DNA from: an uncultured Erysipelotrichaceae bacterium
GTDB lineage: Bacteria > Bacillota_I > Bacilli_A > RF39 > UBA660
Assembly (NCBI GenBank): GCA_902795975.1
Contig: CADBNE010000065.1
Coordinates: 1-41,107 of the forward strand
Reading direction: 5' to 3'
DNA length: 41,107 bases
Each line of letters opens with the position of its first letter. Positions within the stretch are counted from its first letter, which is position 1. The notes beneath the pieces are model-generated. The model had not been told where the DNA came from. It saw only the letters and a program-made list of their open reading frames with translations, and searched no databases. The translations under genes and the position numbers were made by a program. Positions 33,447-41,107 of this stretch are shown in pieces.

Positions 33447-34062
33447 TTGATATAAATGAAGCGAATGCTGTTAAGAGTGTAGATGCTATAAAAATAGAAC
33501 CTACTATATCAGTAAACCAATGTACTCCTGATATATATCTACCTATTACTATACTTAAACTAAGTATTAATAATCCAATATTAATTAATTTAGTTTTATC
33601 TTTAAATAATTTTTTATTTAATATGATAGCACTTATTCCAAAGAATAAACTCATTAATGTATGACTTGATGGATATGATGCTTCAAATTCTCCATCTAAC
33701 ATTACTGGTCTATAATTAATTACTACTTTTTCAAAGAATATATATGTAAGTAATACTATAGCGTAAAAACCAGCTAAAATGAATAATTCTTTATCAATTT
33801 TCTTTATACTTTTTCTTTTAATTAATTGTAATAAACCAATACCAGCATATACCACAGGTATTAAAAGTGCTACATAACCTAATACTTCAGTTACTTTATA
33901 TATTGTTTCATTATAACTAAAAGTTAATTTATTATTTAAAGTTGAAAAACCTACTTCTCTATCTACACCAACACTTTTTACATCTACTTTAGTTAATAAT
34001 ATTGTAAATACTATACTACATATTAATAATACAATACTAGTTATTATATATTTCTTTTTCAT
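33433..34062 (-). CDS. PAP2 family phosphatase
   Basis: A 209-residue integral membrane phosphatase of the PAP2 superfamily, with about six hydrophobic helices. The three catalytic motifs are present: KVVINYRP (motif 1), YPSSHT (motif 2, His) and GRYISGVHWFTDI (motif 3, Arg and His). Likely substrates are phosphatidate, phosphatidylglycerophosphate or undecaprenyl pyrophosphate; the sequence does not say which. It starts 7 bases after smc with AGGTGAC upstream, so the two form one operon. Confidence 0.85.
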   Translation of the reverse strand: MKKKYIITSIVLLICSIVFTILLTKVDVKSVGVDREVGFSTLNNKLTFSYNETIYKVTEVLGYVALLIPVVYAGIGLLQLIKRKSIKKIDKELFILAGFYAIVLLTYIFFEKVVINYRPVMLDGEFEASYPSSHTLMSLFFGISAIILNKKLFKDKTKLINIGLLILSLSIVIGRYISGVHWFTDIVGSIFIASTLLTAFASFISNKQE

Positions 34063-34069
34063 ATGTCAC

Positions 34070-37012
34070 CTACTTTATTTCTTCTAATCTAACACTTACT
34101 AATTTACTTACACCAGATTCTTGCATAGTTATACCATATAATATATCTGCATATTCCATAGTTTTCTTTTTATGTGTAATTATTATAAATTGTGTTTTAT
34201 CTTTTAATCCTTGTAAATATTGTCCAAATGAATCTACATTTGCTTCATCAAGTGCTGCTTCTACTTCATCTAATACACAGAATGGTACTGGTCTAGATTT
34301 AAGTATTGCAAATAATAAACTTATAGCAGTAAATGTTTTCTCTCCACCTGATAAAAGTGAAATACTTTTTAAACTTTTACCTGGAGGACAAGCTTCTATT
34401 TCTATACCAGTTTCTAATATATTTGATGGATCTGTTAATTTTAATGTAGCATGTCCACCTCTAAATAATTCTTTAAAAGTAGTAGCAAAGTTATCATTAA
34501 TTACTTTAAATGTTTTCATGAAGTTAGTTTCCATTACTTCATCCATTTCTTTAATTATTTCAAGTAATGTATTTTCTGCTTTTTCAAGATCACCTTGTTG
34601 ATTCATTAAAAATTCATATCTAACACTTACTTTATCATATTCTTCTGGTGCTGTAGCATTTATAGGTTCTAATGCTTTCATTTGATGCTTCAATGTACCT
34701 ATCTTAGTTTTAACTAAATTAACATCCATATCTAATTTATAATGACTAGAAGCATATTCATATGTCATATTATATTCTTCGCTTAATGTTTTAAGTAAAT
34801 TATCTAATTTAACATCACTTCTATTTACTTCTATTTCTAGATCTTTTAATTCTTGATTCTTTTGATTATATAAACTATTATCTTTTCTAGTTGAATATTC
34901 ATATTCATCTAATTCATTAGTTAAACTTGCTAACTTATTTTTTAAATTATTAATAGTATTAGAAAGTTCATTCTTATCATTAATAGCTTTATAATATTCT
35001 TCTAGTATTTTATCTTCTTCATCTGATAAAGTATCATTAATAATATTTAATGTACCATTTATATTAGATGTAATACTATCTAATTTATTAACTAAATCAT
35101 TCATATTATTAGTTTTATTATTGATTTCTTCTTTAACTAATAACATATCTTTATTAACTAAATATTGTTTATCTTCAATAGATTTTAATTTATAATCTAA
35201 TTCATTTAAATTATTTTCTAAGTTACTAATATTTTTTTCTATGGTTTTTAAATTAGATAAAGTCTTTTCTAATTCATATTTTTCAGTAATTACATTTTTT
35301 TGTACAATATTACCACCTGTAAGTGAACCACCTACATGTAATAATTCTCCATCTAATGTAACTATTCTATATCTATAGTTAATTAATTTACTTATTCTAT
35401 TAGCGTTATCTAGATTATCTATTACTATAACATTACCTAATTGATTATCTATTATATTGTCATATATAGAATTATTTTCTACTAAATTAGATGCTACATC
35501 AACATAGCCTGATTCTTTTTTAATAGTACTTAATGTATCACTATCTATATTTTTAGCTTTAATAATATTAAGTGGAAAGAATGTTGCTCTACCTAAATTA
35601 TTTTGCTTTAAATAATTAATAGCTTCTTTAGCACATATCTCATTATCTACTATTATATTATTTATATTAGCACCTAAAGTAGTAGTTATAGCTTTAGAAT
35701 ACTTTTCTTCTACTTCAATTATATTACCTATATTATTATGTATTCCTTTTAATTTAGGATTATTTAATATATTTCTAACTGAAGATGGTAGTGTATTACT
35801 ATTACTTATACTTTCTCTTAAACTATTTGCTCTATTATTTAATGTATTTTGATTTCTTAATTCTTTAGTTAATTCTAATTCTTTTTTACCACGTAAATTA
35901 CTAATATCTTTTATTTCTTTATCTAATTGTAATTTACTTGCATTTAATTCATTAAATCTATTCTTAGTATTTTCTATATCTAATTTAATACTTTCTATAT
36001 CATTAGATATTTTTAATTGTTGCTCTTTTAATTCTAATACTTGATTATGTAATTTAACATTATCAACTTCATATTTTTTTCTTTCAATAATTATTTCTTT
36101 TTGACTATTTATTTTTTCAACTTTAGTAGATAAATCTATTAATTCTTGTTGTTTATGTTCTATTTCACTAGTTAATTTATTTATACTAGTTTTATATTCT
36201 TCTATTTTTATTTCTGATTTATTTGAAGAAAGTGCTATATCAGTTATTTCTTGTTTTAATACTTCTATTTTTTCTTTGTTAGCAGTATATTTTTCATTAA
36301 TATTTTTTATATCATTAGTTATATATGATATGTCTAAATCTTTTAATTCATCTTGCATAGCAAAATATTTTAATGCTTTTTCTTTTTGCTCTCTTAATGG
36401 TTCTACTTGTGTTTCTAATTCTTTTATAATATCATTAACACGTTCCATATTAGCATGTGTTTTTTCTAACTTACGTATAGCTTCTTCTTTACGCTTTTTA
36501 TATTTTAATACTCCTGCTGCTTCTTCAAACATAACTCTTCTATCAGTTGCTTTTTCACTAATAATACTATCTATTTGTCCTTGTCCAATAATATTAAATG
36601 ATTCTTTACCTATACCACTATCTAGTATAAGTGATGTTAAATCTTTAAGTCTTACCTTTTCATTATTTATAAAGTATTCATTAGTACCATCTTTATATAA
36701 TCTTCTTTTAAGTGCTACTTCATCATCTTGTTCACTTAAATAATGATCTTTGTTATCAAATATTAATGTAACACTTGCAACAGACATTGGTTTACGACTT
36801 TTAGAACCTGCAAATATAATATCAACCATTGCATCATCACCACGTAATGATTTAACTGATTGTTCTCCTAATACCCATCTAATAGCATCTACTACATTAC
36901 TTTTACCACTACCATTAGGTCCTACTATACCTGCAATGTTTTGATTAAGTTCAATAACCATATTATCAGCAAATGACTTAAATCCTTGAGTTATAATTTT
37001 CTTTAAATACAT
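34070..37012 (-). CDS. smc: Chromosome segregation protein SMC, compact
   Basis: A 980-residue SMC ATPase that forms condensin rings with ScpA and ScpB. The N-terminal head has Walker A GPNGSGKS (31-38) and the QGQIDSIIS motif. A coiled coil (about 170-410) leads to the hinge (about 415-570, with LGANINNIIVDN and DGELLHVGGSLTGG), then the returning coil and the C-terminal head with LSGGEKTFTAI (from 887) and Walker B VLDE (Asp915, Glu916). It is about 200 residues shorter than B. subtilis SMC (1186), all from the coiled-coil arms, and close to mollicute SMC lengths. Start with GGTGATAGT upstream. It is first in an operon with PAP2, behind an extended -10 promoter. Confidence 0.93.
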   Translation of the reverse strand: MYLKKIITQGFKSFADNMVIELNQNIAGIVGPNGSGKSNVVDAIRWVLGEQSVKSLRGDDAMVDIIFAGSKSRKPMSVASVTLIFDNKDHYLSEQDDEVALKRRLYKDGTNEYFINNEKVRLKDLTSLILDSGIGKESFNIIGQGQIDSIISEKATDRRVMFEEAAGVLKYKKRKEEAIRKLEKTHANMERVNDIIKELETQVEPLREQKEKALKYFAMQDELKDLDISYITNDIKNINEKYTANKEKIEVLKQEITDIALSSNKSEIKIEEYKTSINKLTSEIEHKQQELIDLSTKVEKINSQKEIIIERKKYEVDNVKLHNQVLELKEQQLKISNDIESIKLDIENTKNRFNELNASKLQLDKEIKDISNLRGKKELELTKELRNQNTLNNRANSLRESISNSNTLPSSVRNILNNPKLKGIHNNIGNIIEVEEKYSKAITTTLGANINNIIVDNEICAKEAINYLKQNNLGRATFFPLNIIKAKNIDSDTLSTIKKESGYVDVASNLVENNSIYDNIIDNQLGNVIVIDNLDNANRISKLINYRYRIVTLDGELLHVGGSLTGGNIVQKNVITEKYELEKTLSNLKTIEKNISNLENNLNELDYKLKSIEDKQYLVNKDMLLVKEEINNKTNNMNDLVNKLDSITSNINGTLNIINDTLSDEEDKILEEYYKAINDKNELSNTINNLKNKLASLTNELDEYEYSTRKDNSLYNQKNQELKDLEIEVNRSDVKLDNLLKTLSEEYNMTYEYASSHYKLDMDVNLVKTKIGTLKHQMKALEPINATAPEEYDKVSVRYEFLMNQQGDLEKAENTLLEIIKEMDEVMETNFMKTFKVINDNFATTFKELFRGGHATLKLTDPSNILETGIEIEACPPGKSLKSISLLSGGEKTFTAISLLFAILKSRPVPFCVLDEVEAALDEANVDSFGQYLQGLKDKTQFIIITHKKKTMEYADILYGITMQESGVSKLVSVRLEEIK

Positions 37013-37037
37013 ACTATCACCACTTTGACATAAAATA

Positions 37038-37046
37038 ATTATACCA
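37038..37046 (-). promoter_or_regulatory. Extended -10 promoter of smc
   Basis: TGG followed by TATAAT on the - strand, 26 bases before the smc start. A weak -35 candidate (TTGTCT) lies within the terminator hairpin of the preceding gene. Confidence 0.55.
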
Positions 37047-37056
37047 AATAAACGTT

Positions 37057-37087
37057 AAAAAAGACAATATAAATTGTCTTTTTTTAG
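37057..37087 (-). terminator. Terminator of DUF6273-like gene
   Basis: Stem AAAGACAAT/ATTGTCTTT with a 4-base loop and T-run on the - strand, immediately after the gene. Confidence 0.75.
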
Positions 37088-37995
37088 CCTATTCTGAATA
37101 TTGGTTTTACACCTGTTTTTCCATTATTAGTTAATACTTCTTCTATATTAGATAAATATATCTTATCACTTGATACTATAGTATCATTTAATACTATTTT
37201 AGTTTCAAGTATATTATCTTTTATTGTAGATGGTAATAACTCATATAATGATTCATTTAAATATTTTCTTACACTACTATTTTCCCAATCACTTTTTTCA
37301 TCATTATTTACATATAATACATCTTTAAATTCTAATACAAATCCACAATTAGTTTGACTTGCTTCATTACATCCTTCTTTAATACTATTATTAGATATAA
37401 TTAAAGAATATTGCTTAACTTCACCATCAATATTTAATTCTATCTTTTTAGTATCACCTATTTTATAATTAGATGCCTTACCACTTTTTACATTAAGTAC
37501 AATAGTATCCCAACTATCATTTTCAAATGTATTTTCAATCACTTGATTACTTACTTTATCAGAAATAGCATTATCTATATTATTAGTTTTATTTATAGTT
37601 TTAGATATAGTATTTTTCTTTGTAGGATTAACTATTTTTTCAACATTTATATTAGATTTAATAGTTGATACTACATCATTCATTTTTTTAGTAACTATTT
37701 TATTACTTGTTGTATTACTTTTTACTTTACTTGTCGCATTATTTTTTTCTTGAGTATTAGAAATAAAATCTGTTTCTATTAAAGAATAATCTGATTCATC
37801 AAGAACTTCATCATAATTATTATTATTTTTATTCATCTCTTGAAATAATTTTTCAGTAGATTTTGTTTCACAAATTATAAAACCTAAAATTAAAAATAAT
37901 GATACAAATGTCATAATATGAAATTTTGCTCTATATTTCTTAACTTTATCTTCTAAAGTTTCTTCTACGTCAACAATAACAATCTTTTTTGCCAT
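37084..37995 (-). CDS. Membrane-anchored DUF6273-like protein
   Basis: A 303-residue protein. A basic cytoplasmic N-terminus is followed by one membrane helix (about 27-44) and an Asn/Lys/Thr-rich linker (about 55-150). The extracytoplasmic domain (about 157-303) has SWDTIVLNVKSGKASNYKIG, an internal CNEASQTNCGFVLEF pair of Cys, WENSSVRKYLNESLYELLP and DKIYLSNIEEV. That pattern matches domains annotated DUF6273 in Firmicute surface proteins; I am fairly but not fully sure. Function unknown; such domains often decorate cell-surface or phage-related proteins. It has its own terminator and faces the ApbE-like gene on the same strand. Confidence 0.65.
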   Translation of the reverse strand: MAKKIVIVDVEETLEDKVKKYRAKFHIMTFVSLFLILGFIICETKSTEKLFQEMNKNNNNYDEVLDESDYSLIETDFISNTQEKNNATSKVKSNTTSNKIVTKKMNDVVSTIKSNINVEKIVNPTKKNTISKTINKTNNIDNAISDKVSNQVIENTFENDSWDTIVLNVKSGKASNYKIGDTKKIELNIDGEVKQYSLIISNNSIKEGCNEASQTNCGFVLEFKDVLYVNNDEKSDWENSSVRKYLNESLYELLPSTIKDNILETKIVLNDTIVSSDKIYLSNIEEVLTNNGKTGVKPIFRIG

Positions 37996-38064
37996 ATTAA
38001 ACAGTACTCCATCCTACTATACTATACATTATATATAATATCATTATTCAGAATTTTTATCAAC

Positions 38065-38096
38065 AAAAAAAATTGAAAAAAATTTCAATTTTTTAA
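38065..38096 (-). terminator. Terminator of glycosyltransferase-ApbE unit
   Basis: Stem AAAATTGAAA/TTTCAATTTT with a 4-base loop and T-run on the - strand, overlapping the end of the ApbE-like gene. Confidence 0.75.
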
Positions 38097-39130
38097 TCAT
38101 AAAAATGAGTTGATGATAATGATGATAATTTACCATCATCTTTAAATATCCATACTGCTTCTAAATTTTCATTACTATCTACATATTTTCTACCTTCATT
38201 AATAGATAGATTAAATAGTTTTCTACTTTCTGCTTGGCAATTACAATCTAATGAGCAAATTACTGATACACCTATCATATTATTTACAGGATGTTTAGTA
38301 GTATCATTTAATATATGATTATATACTTTATTATCTTTTTCAAAATAATTTTCATATAATCCAGTACTTGATAATTTTTTATTAGATAATTTTACTAATG
38401 TAAAAGTTGAATTATTATCTTTATCAGGATTTTTTAAATCTACTACATAGTTACCCATACCTTGATAATATTCTCCAGTATAAATGTTATTACCACTATA
38501 TATAATAAATGATTTAATATTATTCTTTTTTAAATAATTTATTACTTTATCATTAATATAATCATATTTAAAACTATCTAGGTTTATATTCATATTACTA
38601 TTATTTTTTATTTTATTTTTTTCTAATAATTCTATATTTTTAATATCAATATCAATATTTTCTAATTCTTTTTCCTCTGGTACTTTTTTATTTTTTATAG
38701 CACTATCCCATATATCTTGAATTTTACCATTATTAATATTAATTGTACCATTACTTTTATCATATAAAGTAATTCCATACTTAATCATATCATATAATTT
38801 ACTATTTATTTTAATAGCATCCTCTTTATATTCATGATTATTTAATTTATATAATTCATTATCTTTGTTATATCTATTACTCAAATTAAAATATTCTTCA
38901 TATATTTTATCTATTTCCTTAAATGCTTTTTCAGCTTTACTTTTTGAATTACTATATATTTTTATACTAGTATTATATTTATCATATGATTTAGTATATT
39001 CTTTTTCTCTACTTATTTTATCTAATGTAGTAAAATTTTTATTAGATAATAAAAATCCAATAAATAGTGCGATTGTAGCAAGAATTAATCCTAAATTTCG
39101 TAAATATAAATAATTAGTTTCCTTTTTCAT
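38093..39130 (-). CDS. ApbE-like protein, degenerate
   Basis: A 345-residue protein resembling ApbE flavin transferases, which attach FMN to Thr of target proteins outside the membrane. An N-terminal helix (about 10-30) anchors it. The fold is recognisable from KSFIIYSGNNIYTG, YVVDLKNPDKD, LSSTGLYENYFEKDNK and MIGVSVICSLDC. The usual HIxDPxTG motif reads HILNDTTKHP (272-281), and the usual metal-binding ADALST segment reads QAESRKLF (about 299-306). The DxGGIAKG segment reads NLDSFKYD. Catalysis therefore looks lost. The start is taken at 39130 (MKKETN) with GGAGAG upstream; this overlaps the glycosyltransferase end by 17 bases. An ATG at 39160 lacks an SD. Confidence 0.65.
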   Translation of the reverse strand: MKKETNYLYLRNLGLILATIALFIGFLLSNKNFTTLDKISREKEYTKSYDKYNTSIKIYSNSKSKAEKAFKEIDKIYEEYFNLSNRYNKDNELYKLNNHEYKEDAIKINSKLYDMIKYGITLYDKSNGTININNGKIQDIWDSAIKNKKVPEEKELENIDIDIKNIELLEKNKIKNNSNMNINLDSFKYDYINDKVINYLKKNNIKSFIIYSGNNIYTGEYYQGMGNYVVDLKNPDKDNNSTFTLVKLSNKKLSSTGLYENYFEKDNKVYNHILNDTTKHPVNNMIGVSVICSLDCNCQAESRKLFNLSINEGRKYVDSNENLEAVWIFKDDGKLSSLSSTHFYD

Positions 39131-40136
39131 TTTTTCTCTCCAATTTAAGTGTTTCTTCATATGTATTAATTAATTCTTTTCCTACAATCTTAACATCTTT
39201 ACTTTTAGCTAATTTATATCCTTCTTCTGTTATATTAGGTAATTTTCCTTCTAATATATCTTTTATTTTTACTTCAAAATCATTTACATCTTTAGCTTTA
39301 TATACATGTATATTATCTTTATATTCTTCAAATACAGGTATATCTCTAATTAATGTAGGTATTCTAGATGTTAAAGCTTCAATAATAGGTATACCTTCTG
39401 TTTCTTCTAATGTTGGAAATAAATATAAATCAGCACCTGATAAAGCATTAGCTATCATAGATTGTTCTACATAACCTGCAAAACATAAGTTATCCAACTT
39501 AGTATTAACTGCTTTTTTAATTTTTCTTGGTGATGCCCATAATGGAGAATATCCAAACCATATAAACTTATATTGAGGTAATCTTTTAGCAAGTTCTACA
39601 AAATCTAATATACCTTTTCTTTCTATATATAGACCTATACCTACTATTACTTTATCATTATCAGTATATCCATATGTATCTCTAAATATTTTCCCTTTTT
39701 CTATACTACGTTCAAACTTATATGTATCTACACCATTACTTATTGCTTTAATTGGTCTACCTAAATTATAATTTTCTAATAATCTTTTAGAATATTCTGT
39801 AGGAGTAATAATTTGATCACCTAACTTATAACATTTACATAACCATTTTTTAAATAGAGGTGCTACTAAATTACTTAATTTAAAAGAATTTCTAAAATCT
39901 TCTTCAGTTGAATGAGCATGATAAACTATTTTTTTACCTTTCTTTCTCATTTTTTTAGCATAAAAATAAGATTTAGGTCCATAAAAATTAATATGCAATA
40001 TATCATAATCATCTTTTAAATTTGTTGTATACTCTATATTATTATCTTCGAGTGCTCTTCTTTGGTGTTCTATCGCTTTTCCTAGTCCAGATTTTTTTAT
40101 TGTTTCATAACCTTCAGTATATAATAATACTTTCAT
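39114..40136 (-). CDS. GT4 glycosyltransferase, glycolipid type
   Basis: A 340-residue retaining glycosyltransferase of the GT-B/GT4 family. The motif HAHSTEEDFRNSFK (73-86) is characteristic of the branch that includes diacylglycerol glucosyltransferases and related glycolipid synthases of low-GC Gram-positives. The donor site shows GLYIERKG, FPTLEETEGIPIIEAL (EGIPIIE in place of EGxxxxxxE) and SNGVDTYKF. It probably makes membrane glycolipids or a lipoteichoic acid anchor from a UDP-sugar; sugar not readable. It starts with GGTGAT upstream behind an extended -10 promoter, and its end overlaps the ApbE-like gene by 17 bases. Confidence 0.82.
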   Translation of the reverse strand: MKVLLYTEGYETIKKSGLGKAIEHQRRALEDNNIEYTTNLKDDYDILHINFYGPKSYFYAKKMRKKGKKIVYHAHSTEEDFRNSFKLSNLVAPLFKKWLCKCYKLGDQIITPTEYSKRLLENYNLGRPIKAISNGVDTYKFERSIEKGKIFRDTYGYTDNDKVIVGIGLYIERKGILDFVELAKRLPQYKFIWFGYSPLWASPRKIKKAVNTKLDNLCFAGYVEQSMIANALSGADLYLFPTLEETEGIPIIEALTSRIPTLIRDIPVFEEYKDNIHVYKAKDVNDFEVKIKDILEGKLPNITEEGYKLAKSKDVKIVGKELINTYEETLKLERKNEKGN

Positions 40137-40151
40137 AATATCACCAAATTA

Positions 40152-40160
40152 ATTATAACA
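40152..40160 (-). promoter_or_regulatory. Extended -10 promoter of glycosyltransferase
   Basis: TGT followed by TATAAT on the - strand, 16 bases before the start codon, with no clear -35. Confidence 0.5.
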
Positions 40161-40168
40161 TATTATAT

Positions 40169-40195
40169 AAAAAAAGTCCTAAAAAGGACTTTTAT
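40169..40195 (-). terminator. Terminator of valS
   Basis: Stem AAAGTCCT/AGGACTTT with a short A/T loop and T-run on the - strand, overlapping the valS stop. Confidence 0.8.
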
Positions 40196-41107
40196 TTAGT
40201 TAATTCTGCTAATTGTTTTTCTTCATTAGCTAATGTTTCTCTTTCTTTTTCAACTAATTCTTTAGGAGCTTTATTTACATATCCCTCATTAGCTAATAAT
40301 TTTTTTCTTCGTTCAATAGAATTTCTTAATGATTCTATTTGACGTTCTAATAACTTAATATCTTCTTCAGTCATTTTCTTTTCAAAGTATATAATAGCAC
40401 TTATATTATTAGATGCTACTTTATAACTATTTATATCTAATTTATCATCAGTTAAATTATCTTTTAATTTTAACATATTAATTACTAATTCATTTTTATT
40501 ATTTAAATTAATTTTAAATTCTTTAGTAATATTATTTTCTGCTTTAGTATTTCTAAATTTCTTAATAAAATCTACTAAGTCATCTACTAATACTTCATCA
40601 TCCTCAAATACTTGTTTTTTATTATATTTAGGATAACTTGATATCATAATACTTTCTGCATCTTTAACTGGTAACATACTATATATTTCTTCAGTTACAA
40701 ATGGCATAAATGGATGTAATAATTTAAGTATTCCTGTAAGTACTGTACATAGTGTTGATTTAGTAGAGATACTATCAATACTAAATTTAGCCATTTCTAT
40801 ATAGTAATCACAGAATATATTCCATGCAAAATCATATATTTCAGCACCTGCAAGATTAAATTCATATTTATCCATATGTTTAGTTACAGATTTAACTAAT
40901 TTATTATATTTAGATAAAATCCATTTATCTTCATTATTTAAATTATCTAAATTAATTTCTTTTAAATCTTCAATATTCATTAATACAAATCTTGATGCAT
41001 TCCATATTTTATTAATATAATTCCATGTAGATGATATTTTAACTTCATCAAATCTTAAATCACTACCTAATGTTACATCTGTAGTTAAATAATATCTTAA
41101 TGCATCA
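40192..41107 (-). CDS. valS: Valyl-tRNA synthetase, 3' part (5' end outside window)
   Basis: The C-terminal part of a valyl-tRNA synthetase, which runs off the right edge of the window. The reading frame continues from the edge without a stop: DALRYYLTTDVTLGSDLRF, then NKIWNASRFVL, a hallmark block of ValS before the anticodon-binding domain. Next comes LLHPFMPFVTEEIYSMLP with the segments NEDKWIL and KYEFNLAGAEIYDFAW. The extreme C-terminus is the coiled-coil arm (about 50 residues of LLERQIESLRNSIERRKKLL, then NEGYVNKAPKELVEKERE), which contacts tRNA-Val. An in-frame ATG at 40980 is internal and not the real start. The stop lies in a strong terminator. Any upstream leader regulation lies outside the window. 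Confidence 0.93.
   Translation of the reverse strand, partial: DALRYYLTTDVTLGSDLRFDEVKISSTWNYINKIWNASRFVLMNIEDLKEINLDNLNNEDKWILSKYNKLVKSVTKHMDKYEFNLAGAEIYDFAWNIFCDYYIEMAKFSIDSISTKSTLCTVLTGILKLLHPFMPFVTEEIYSMLPVKDAESIMISSYPKYNKKQVFEDDEVLVDDLVDFIKKFRNTKAENNITKEFKINLNNKNELVINMLKLKDNLTDDKLDINSYKVASNNISAIIYFEKKMTEEDIKLLERQIESLRNSIERRKKLLANEGYVNKAPKELVEKERETLANEEKQLAELTK

Noticed and set aside
36276..36743. 155-residue open frame on + inside smc
   Set aside because: Antisense to the well-supported SMC head and coil, and it has no independent signals.
1..41107. TGA read as tryptophan (mycoplasma code)
   Set aside because: TGG is used for Trp, genes are full length under the standard code, and TGA ends the gene at 30404. 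A TAA follows it directly, so that one case alone is not decisive.
1..41107. tRNA, rRNA, riboswitch or T-box elements
   Set aside because: None could be recognised by eye; the valS leader, where a T-box might lie, is outside the window.

Overview
The window comes from an extremely AT-rich, low-GC Firmicute-type bacterium. Purine-rich Shine-Dalgarno (SD) sequences, often AGGTGAT just before ATG, precede most genes. The usual bacterial code fits: TGG is used for Trp, and TAA, TAG and at least one TGA serve as stops. The gene set includes an SMC of only 980 residues, sporulation-family proteins (SpoIIM, SpoIIP and SpoIVB types), a class B sortase and thioester adhesins. This suggests a small-genome, host-associated member of the Bacilli or a Mollicutes-like gut lineage. 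That placement is inference; there is no rRNA in the window.

The main structural feature is at 3.5 kb. A 28-bp sequence at 3504-3531 closely matches a XerC/XerD dif site: its central hexamer is identical to that of E. coli dif and its XerD arm differs at one position. Genes to the left (xerD, a phosphohexomutase, a small lipoprotein, an AlkD-like protein and a TSCPD protein) are all on the + strand. Almost everything to the right, to the end of the window, is on the - strand. Genes therefore converge on dif, as expected at a replication terminus. The 726-bp gap between 3471 and 4198 holds dif, about six degenerate copies of a TCGATGCAAA repeat in both orientations, and two hairpins with the same TAGGGG/CCCCTA stem. 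The next gene encodes a helix-turn-helix protein with a near-consensus promoter. This arrangement recalls a replication-terminator gene lying beside its own binding sites.

The right arm, in map order: 5.1-7.4 kb, an mnmA - radical SAM/SPASM - membrane protein operon; 7.4-8.7 kb, a SpoIIM-like protein, a 30-residue membrane peptide on + and mscL; 8.7-11.9 kb, an ADP-ribosylglycohydrolase homologue that has lost metal ligands, a lipoprotein, a degenerate DnaQ-like protein on + and a SpoIVB-type protease; 11.9-17.8 kb, a surface module of a sortase B with an unusual cytoplasmic extension and two paralogous thioester/Cna-B adhesins; 17.9-20.8 kb, nusB-xseA-unknown-xseB; 20.9-24.5 kb, small membrane proteins, SpoIIP, and a tcdA operon with a Cof-type phosphatase; 24.5-29.6 kb, a stand-alone helicase-associated-domain protein, a heterodimeric ABC exporter and a lipoprotein on +; 29.6-32.1 kb, a pyrimidine 5'-nucleotidase-like protein, an unknown and holA; 32.1-37.0 kb, a transglutaminase-like protein, a PAP2 phosphatase and smc; 37.1-41.1 kb, a DUF6273-like membrane protein, a degenerate ApbE homologue, a glycolipid-type glycosyltransferase and the 3' part of valS, which runs off the window.

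No tRNA, rRNA, insertion sequence, prophage or CRISPR array was recognised. Most operons end in clear hairpin plus T-run terminators, several of them bidirectional.
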